A stretch of 10,701 nucleotides of DNA. Source: Planctomycetaceae bacterium UBA4732. GTDB lineage: Bacteria; Planctomycetota; Planctomycetia; Gemmatales; Gemmataceae. Positions 6,535 through 10,701 of the stretch are shown here, in pieces. The first letter of the stretch is position 1, and each line of letters opens with the position of its first letter. Location: the NCBI GenBank assembly GCA_002404095.1, contig DHJA01000163.1, forward strand, positions 1-10,701, written 5' to 3'. The position numbers and the translations under genes are program-made. The notes beneath the pieces are model-generated. The model had not been told where the DNA came from. It searched no databases and saw only the letters and a list, made by a program, of their open reading frames with translations.

Positions 6535-6564
6535 GTTTAGCCGCGACCCGAAAGGGGAGCGCGC
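6535..6564 (+). repeat. GTTTAGCCGCGACCCGAA repeat, copy B
   Basis: The plus strand reads GTTTAGCCGCGACCCGAA, one extra A, then GGGGAGCGCGC. It matches copy A (3732-3701) except for that one-base insertion. Unlike the other two copies it lies between the 5' ends of divergent genes. Confidence 0.85.
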
Positions 6565-6717
6565 CGACTGACGCGCATATCGAAGATACCGGCCGTACCA
6601 TTGGCATCGGCGAAAACCGGCCTACGCGCGAAGCAAGCGCCCGTTTGGTTCTTGGCGCGGCGATGGCGATCTGCGTAAGGTAAAGAGATAGATAATTTCC
6701 CGCGACGGATCGACGCC

Positions 6718-7872
6718 ATGAGCCAAGCCTCCGATCACTGGTTCATCCGCTTACCCAACGGGCACGTCCTTCGCGCCGTCAACACGCTCATCGTTCGCCA
6801 GCAGGTCGCCTTGGGCAAAATACCGCCCAACAGCTCCGTCCGCCGCTCCCCTGACGAGGAATGGATCGCCTTGGAGTGGACGCGCGAGTTCGCCGAGTTA
6901 GTAGGCCCGCTTCTTGCGGCTAGAGCGGAGAAATCGACCGCGGCCGCGGATGAAAGCGTGGACCTTGGCGCCGACGTTCGTTCCGTCCCCGACGCGGCGG
7001 AGGCCGGCGGCTTGTCGGCGCGGCTTGATCCGACGCGGCTGCCGACCGTCGGCGTTCGCGGCATGATGCACGAACTGCTGGCCGCGCTGGACGCCACGTT
7101 GGTGCGAAAGAAACTGGCGACGGCGGCGCTGGCGGGATTGTGTTCGGGCGCCGTGCTGGCGGCGGCGCGGCTGCCGCTGTTGGAAATAGAGGGCAAAACG
7201 CCTTGGGTGCGGTGGATCGCGGCAGGCGTCGTGCTGTTAGTGATCGTGAACGCCGGCGCTGGACTGATTACGCGAATGACGGTCCTCGAACTATCGCGCA
7301 TGAGGCCGGCGCGGTGGCGTGAAAGCGTGACAGGGTTGGCGGCCACGACGTTCCGCATGGCCGTCGCGCAGGTGCTGACGATGGGCATAGCCGGCTGTTT
7401 GATCGCCATGCAGCGCTATCTTCCGGGACTGCTCATAGAGGCCACGCCCGGCGGCCGCGACACGGCGGCGGCGGCAGCCGTACTGGCCGCCGGGGGAATG
7501 CTTTTTCAAGTCGTTTTGTGGCCTGTCTTCGTCGTCGCCTTGTTGCTGCCGCCCATCCTTGTTGTGGAAAACTGCTCGGTGGGGAAAGCACTGACCCAGT
7601 GGCTGCGGCTGCTGCGCATGGACCTGGGGCGCGTTTTCCTTTACGAAGCGCTGGCCCTGGGTCTGGGTTTGGCCGCTACCTTACTGCTGGCGCTGCCATG
7701 GTTGGCGCTCGTCAGCTACCAACCGCAGCCCGAACTTCAGCCAGCGGTTCGATTTACCGGTATGGTACTCGCCGGCCTCGCCCTGGCGCCGTTGCTGGCT
7801 TATCTGGTGGTAGCCAACGTATTTATCTACATCAATCTGCGTTACGAGTCGGCGCCGGTGAGCCGGCGGTAG
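6718..7872 (+). CDS. Uncharacterised multi-pass membrane protein with N-terminal GYF-like domain
   Basis: I do not recognise a named family for the whole 384-residue protein. Residues 7-60 (HWFIRLPNGHVLRAV, then VALGKIPPNSSVRRSPDEEWIALEW) resemble small GYF_2-like or DUF4339-like domains with the W-x-R, G-x-I-P-P and D-E-E-W spacing, and I associate this variant with planctomycete proteins. A low-complexity linker rich in Ala, Asp and Glu follows (about 65-105). The rest has about six hydrophobic segments (around 133-153, 164-188, 205-230, 255-282, 305-332, 346-374), resembling bacterial six-helix proteins of unknown function. No catalytic motif is visible. ATG 6718 has only a weak GGA upstream but lies directly before the conserved N-terminal domain. 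A REPIN-like repeat begins 6 bases after the stop. A scaffolding or regulatory membrane role is possible but unsupported. Confidence 0.8.
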   Translation: MSQASDHWFIRLPNGHVLRAVNTLIVRQQVALGKIPPNSSVRRSPDEEWIALEWTREFAELVGPLLAARAEKSTAAADESVDLGADVRSVPDAAEAGGLSARLDPTRLPTVGVRGMMHELLAALDATLVRKKLATAALAGLCSGAVLAAARLPLLEIEGKTPWVRWIAAGVVLLVIVNAGAGLITRMTVLELSRMRPARWRESVTGLAATTFRMAVAQVLTMGIAGCLIAMQRYLPGLLIEATPGGRDTAAAAAVLAAGGMLFQVVLWPVFVVALLLPPILVVENCSVGKALTQWLRLLRMDLGRVFLYEALALGLGLAATLLLALPWLALVSYQPQPELQPAVRFTGMVLAGLALAPLLAYLVVANVFIYINLRYESAPVSRR

Positions 7873-7878
7873 CACAGG

Positions 7879-7945
7879 AGGGCGGGGAGACCCCGCCCCT
7901 ACGGAGGTTACGACTGCCGCGGTAGGGGCTGGGTTTCCCCGCCCT
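7879..7945. repeat. REPIN-like inverted repeat, second type
   Basis: Arms 7880-7902 and 7922-7944 are inverted copies matching at 21 of 23 bases, with one more pair at 7879/7945 and a 19-base spacer. The left arm is itself a perfect hairpin: GGGCGGGG, loop AGA, CCCCGCCC. The right arm forms the same hairpin with one mismatch. The layout is the same as the 647-751 element but the sequence differs. It lies between the membrane-protein stop and rpsO. A T7 run at 7968-7974 follows only after 22 bases, so a simple intrinsic terminator is unlikely. Confidence 0.8.
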
Positions 7946-7984
7946 TGGCCAAGAGGCTCGCCGAATCTTTTTTTCCTGCCCCCC

Positions 7985-8012
7985 TTGTAACTCGCGCCCC
8001 CTTTGCTAACAT
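7985..8012 (+). promoter_or_regulatory. Candidate rpsO-pnp promoter
   Basis: TTGTAA (7985-7990) and TAACAT (8007-8012) are separated by 16 bases and match the consensus at 4/6 each. The predicted start near 8019 would give an rpsO leader of about 70 bases. No better candidate appears between the inverted repeat and rpsO. Confidence 0.35.
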
Positions 8013-8088
8013 TTCCACAAGTCAAGAAGGTCAAACGTTTCGTCAGTTCAGGCTGGAGTTGTTACCGGCGGAGGCGATAAAGAGCGAG

Positions 8089-8358
8089 ATGGGTATCACG
8101 AAGGACCGCAAGACGCAAATCATCGACCAATTCCGACGCGAACCTGTAGATACTGGTTCGCCGGAAGTGCAAATCGCTTTGCTCACGGCGCGCATTAACG
8201 AGCTGCACGAGCACATGCGCACGCACAAAAAAGACCATGCCAGTCGGCGCGGTCTGCTGAAGATGGTCAGTACACGGTCTGGCTTGTTGTTGTACCTTCG
8301 CAACAAGGACCGCGCTCGCTATCTGGCCGTCATCGGCCGGCTTGGTCTGCGCAAGTGA
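8089..8358 (+). CDS. rpsO: 30S ribosomal protein S15
   Basis: The 89-residue product matches bacterial S15 in length and sequence: [37 protein letters not shown], then a C-terminal [15 protein letters not shown]15 is a primary 16S rRNA binder that organises the platform of the small subunit; the KKDHxSRRGLL segment contacts the rRNA. I start it at ATG 8089 because this gives the exact family length and an ordinary [13 protein letters not shown]-terminus. The frame stays open upstream to 7945, but those residues match nothing in S15. GGAGG at 8070-8074 is 14 bases from the ATG, farther than usual. It is followed after 94 bases by pnp, the same order as in E. coli. Translational autoregulation is known for S15 elsewhere, but no leader structure could be established here. 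Confidence 0.96.
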   Translation: MGITKDRKTQIIDQFRREPVDTGSPEVQIALLTARINELHEHMRTHKKDHASRRGLLKMVSTRSGLLLYLRNKDRARYLAVIGRLGLRK

Positions 8359-8373
8359 TGCTCGGCTCGCCAA

Positions 8374-8390
8374 GAGGATTTGGCGTCCTC
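8374..8390 (+). other. Hairpin in rpsO-pnp spacer
   Basis: GAGGA (8374-8378) and TCCTC (8386-8390) form a 5-bp stem with a 7-base loop 15 bases after the rpsO stop. In E. coli the rpsO-pnp spacer holds a terminator and an RNase III processing stem; this smaller structure is a positional counterpart only. Confidence 0.3.
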
Positions 8391-8423
8391 CGCACGGTCG
8401 TCTGACTCCCGCTTGAGGCACGC

Positions 8424-8436
8424 GCAGGGCGCCTGC
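8424..8436 (+). other. Hairpin directly upstream of pnp ribosome binding site
   Basis: GCAGG and CCTGC pair around a 3-base loop, ending 3 bases before the AGGAGG of pnp. It could take part in the known autocontrol of pnp translation, but function is inferred from position only. Confidence 0.3.
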
Positions 8437-8439
8437 CAC

Positions 8440-8445
8440 AGGAGG
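8440..8445 (+). promoter_or_regulatory. Consensus ribosome binding site fixing the GTG start of pnp
   Basis: AGGAGG, the full consensus, lies 7 bases before GTG 8453. This decides the non-ATG start, and the protein then begins MQSFRVERSFG, as expected for PNPase. Confidence 0.85.
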
Positions 8446-8452
8446 ACAATCC

Positions 8453-10672
8453 GTGCAGTCATTTCGTGTAGAACGCTCTTTCGGCTCTCAGAACCTTATC
8501 CTCGAAACCGGCAAGCTCGCTAAGCAGGCCCACGGCGCCGCCGTCGTGTCGCTCGGCGACACCATGACGCTTACCGCGGCCGTCGAGGGCGGCGTGCGGC
8601 CGGGGCAAGATTTCTTCCCCCTCACCGTCGATTACCGTGAGAAGACCTACGCCGCGGGCAAGTTCCCCGGCGGCTTCATCAAGCGCGAAGGCAGACCCAC
8701 CACCAAGGAAATCCTCACTTCGCGCCTGATCGACCGCCCCATCCGCCCGCTCTTCCCCGTCGGCTATATCAACGAAGTCCAGATCATGACCAGCGCCCTG
8801 TCGGCCGACAGGGAGAACGATCCCGACATCCTTTGCATGATCGGCGCTAGCGCCGCGCTGCACTTGTCGCAGATTCCGTTTCTCACTCCAACCGGCACCG
8901 TCCGCGTCGGCCGGGTCGGCGGTCAACTGGTCCTACTGCCTACGCATTCGCAGCTGGAAGAAAGCGATCTCGACCTGATCGTGTCCGGCACGCGCACCGC
9001 CATCACCATGATCGAGGGCTTCGCGCGGGAGATGCCCGAGGATGAGATGCTCGCGGCCATCCTCTTCGCGCATAAGCACGTGGTTGAGATCGTGGACCTC
9101 ATTGAGGAGCTGCGTCAAAAGGCCGGCCTTGGCGCCAAGAAGCTTCCGCCGCCGGCGCCTGTCAATCCCCTCGTGGAAGAGTTCCGCAAGCGATTCAGCA
9201 GTGACTTTGGCGAGCGCAAGCTGACGACCGGCAAGGCCGAGCGATCCGCCCGCATCACCGAGCTGAAAGAGCGCATTAACAAGGAATACTTGCCGGAGGA
9301 CAAAGAGAAAAAATACACTCCCGAGCAGGTGAAGGCCGCGTTCGGCGCGCTCGAAGAGCATGTCGTCCGTGAGCTAATCCTCCAGGGCAAGCGCATCGAC
9401 GGCCGCGACCCCAAGCAGATCAGGCCTATCGTCTGCGAAGTCGGCCTGTTGCCGCGCACGCACGGTTCGGCCCTGTTCCAGCGCGGCGAGACGCAAGCCC
9501 TGGTCACGACCGTTCTCGGCACGTCCAGCGACGAGCAGCGTGTGGACGGTCTGATGGACGAGTTCAGCAAGAAGTTCATGCTCGACTACAACTTCCCGCC
9601 GTTCAGCGTCGGCGAATGTCGGCCCATTCGCGGCCCTGGCCGTCGTGAAATCGGTCACGGCGCCTTAGCGGAACGCAGCCTCAAAGCCGTCATTCCGGGC
9701 GTCGAGGTATTCCCTTACACGATCCGTCTTGTCTCCGACATTTTGGAGTCGAATGGTTCGTCAAGCATGGCGTCGGTGTGCGGCGGCACGTTGGCGTTGA
9801 TGGACGCCGGCGTACCGCTGACCGCCCCGGTGGCCGGCATCTCCATCGGCTTGGTCAAGGAGGCGAAGAAGTTTACGCTCCTGACCGACATCATGGGCGA
9901 TGAGGACCATTACGGCGACATGGATTTCAAGGTGGCGGGCACCGGCCGCGGCATCACCGGCATCCAGCTCGACCTCAAGATCGACGGCATTGACGAAGAG
10001 ATCGTCAAGGCGACGCTGGAGCAGGCCCGCGACGCGCGACGCGAAATCCTGAAGATCATGCTCACGACGGGGCTGCGCCAGCCGCGCCCCGCGATCAGCC
10101 AGCACGCTCCGCGCCTGCTGACGGTGAAGATCAACCCGGAGAAGATCGGCTTGCTGATCGGGCCGGGCGGCAAGACCATCAAAGGCATCCAGGAAGCGAC
10201 CGGCGCCAAGCTCGACATTGAAGACGACGGCACGGTTTATATCTCCCACTCGGAAGCGGCGGGCGCCGAGGCCGCCAAGCGGCGGGTCGAGGCGTTGACC
10301 GAGGAAGTGCGCGTCGGCAAGGTTTACGACGGCAAGGTCACGTCGATCAAAGATTTCGGCGCCTTCATCGAAATCCTGCCGGGCCGCGACGGCCTATGCC
10401 ACATCAGCGAGTTGGACGACAAGTACGTCGGCAAGGTCGATGATGTGTGCAAGGTCGGCGACCATATCCAGGTCAAGGTGATCGCCATCGACGAGCATGA
10501 TCGCGTTAAGCTGTCGCGGAAGGCGCTGTTGCGCGAGCAGAACCCGGCGGGGCCGGAAGGCGGGCAGCCGGCATCGGCGCCGCCGCCGCGACGGGACGAC
10601 GACCGGCGTGGGCCGCGCTCCGAGGGACCGCCGCGCGAGCGGCGCCCGGAACGCCGCGAGCCGGCCGAGTAA
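8453..10672 (+). CDS. pnp: Polyribonucleotide nucleotidyltransferase (PNPase)
   Basis: This 739-residue enzyme degrades RNA 3' to 5' with phosphate, releasing nucleoside diphosphates, as a trimeric ring in the cytoplasm. Domains in order are a first RNase PH core (about 5-140, with FFPLTVDYREKTYAAGKFPGG), a helical linker (about 225-305), the second and catalytic RNase PH core (about 310-545), KH (about 553-613, with the IGPGGK loop at 569-574) and S1 (about 620-692). GSSSM (435-439) is the phosphate site, and GDEDHYGDMDFKVAGT carries the catalytic Asp485, Asp491 and Lys493. The tail from about 695 is disordered, rich in Pro, Arg and Glu, and gives a length somewhat above the 711 of E. coli. 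It lies 94 bases after rpsO. A copy of the dispersed GTTTAG repeat begins 10 bases after the stop. Confidence 0.98.
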   Translation: MQSFRVERSFGSQNLILETGKLAKQAHGAAVVSLGDTMTLTAAVEGGVRPGQDFFPLTVDYREKTYAAGKFPGGFIKREGRPTTKEILTSRLIDRPIRPLFPVGYINEVQIMTSALSADRENDPDILCMIGASAALHLSQIPFLTPTGTVRVGRVGGQLVLLPTHSQLEESDLDLIVSGTRTAITMIEGFAREMPEDEMLAAILFAHKHVVEIVDLIEELRQKAGLGAKKLPPPAPVNPLVEEFRKRFSSDFGERKLTTGKAERSARITELKERINKEYLPEDKEKKYTPEQVKAAFGALEEHVVRELILQGKRIDGRDPKQIRPIVCEVGLLPRTHGSALFQRGETQALVTTVLGTSSDEQRVDGLMDEFSKKFMLDYNFPPFSVGECRPIRGPGRREIGHGALAERSLKAVIPGVEVFPYTIRLVSDILESNGSSSMASVCGGTLALMDAGVPLTAPVAGISIGLVKEAKKFTLLTDIMGDEDHYGDMDFKVAGTGRGITGIQLDLKIDGIDEEIVKATLEQARDARREILKIMLTTGLRQPRPAISQHAPRLLTVKINPEKIGLLIGPGGKTIKGIQEATGAKLDIEDDGTVYISHSEAAGAEAAKRRVEALTEEVRVGKVYDGKVTSIKDFGAFIEILPGRDGLCHISELDDKYVGKVDDVCKVGDHIQVKVIAIDEHDRVKLSRKALLREQNPAGPEGGQPASAPPPRRDDDRRGPRSEGPPRERRPERREPAE

Positions 10673-10682
10673 CCACGTCATT

Positions 10683-10701
10683 GTTTAGCCGCGACCCGAA
10701 G
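10683..10701 (+). repeat. GTTTAGCCGCGACCCGAA repeat, copy C (cut by window edge)
   Basis: The last 19 bases of the window match the first 19 of copy A exactly, in plus orientation, starting 10 bases after the pnp stop codon. The remainder lies outside the window. Confidence 0.85.

Larger units (their letters stand above)
6439..6717. other. Divergent intergenic region
   Basis: These 279 bases separate the divergent glycosyltransferase and membrane-protein genes and contain no convincing gene. They hold a copy of the GTTTAGCCGCGACCCGAA repeat (6535-6564) and a weak promoter candidate toward the glycosyltransferase. On the plus strand the A/T-rich stretch 6681-6698 includes GATAAT (6691-6696), a possible -10 for the gene at 6718, but I find no matching -35. 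No riboswitch or small-RNA structure was recognised. Confidence 0.6.

Noticed and set aside
7968..7974. T7 run as an intrinsic terminator after the membrane-protein gene
   Set aside because: The nearest strong hairpin ends 23 bases earlier, too far for a standard terminator; the bases directly before the run form only a weak stem.
7945..8088. Upstream extension of rpsO to the first available start codon
   Set aside because: It would add 48 residues unlike any S15 N-terminus and would overlap the candidate promoter; ATG 8089 gives the exact family length.
9761..10249. Long antisense frames opposite pnp (also 8459-8926 and 8933-9361)
   Set aside because: Long antisense frames are expected opposite G+C-rich coding sequence; none has a ribosome binding site or family resemblance, while pnp is certain.

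Overview
The window most likely comes from a planctomycete (Planctomycetota), probably from the Gemmataceae side of the phylum. Positions 1-265 carry the 5' end of a 16S rRNA gene on the minus strand whose bases after the universal primer site read like Gemmata-type sequences. The rest is G+C-rich, has the conserved rpsO-pnp pair, and includes a membrane protein with an N-terminal domain I associate with planctomycetes. This assignment rests on recognition by eye, not on an alignment.

Layout. 1-265: partial 16S rRNA (minus). 266-637: its leader and promoter, with boxA-like antitermination signals, a good sigma70-type promoter (TTGACG-17-TACTAT) and A/T tracts where an UP element would lie. 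647-751: a perfect 34-bp inverted repeat with hairpin-forming arms (REPIN-like). 747-1775: YheT-type alpha/beta hydrolase (minus). 1881-2942: agmatine deiminase family protein (plus). 2962-6438: three minus-strand genes, transcribed in the order GT87-type membrane glycosyltransferase, PlsY fused to a DUF4149-like membrane domain, Uma2-family nuclease-fold protein. 6439-6717: divergent intergenic region. 6718-7872: uncharacterised membrane protein (plus). 7879-7945: a second REPIN-like inverted repeat. 8089-8358: rpsO. 8453-10672: pnp.

Most genes are housekeeping or ordinary accessory functions: ribosome (16S, S15), RNA decay (PNPase), phospholipid synthesis (PlsY), membrane glycosylation (GT87) and polyamine metabolism (agmatine deiminase). 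I see no defence island, prophage, CRISPR array or biosynthetic cluster.

The unusual structure is in the short repeats. Four unrelated palindromic or tandem repeat types sit at gene 3' ends: two REPIN-like doublets, a GTTTAGCCGCGACCCGAA family with three copies, and a 9-bp array with inverted units. Three stop codons (hydrolase, PlsY fusion, GT87) lie inside repeats, and the membrane protein and pnp are followed by a repeat within about 10 bases. Such stem-loops may act as 3' mRNA stabilisers or insulators, or may simply be mobile repeats tolerated at gene ends.
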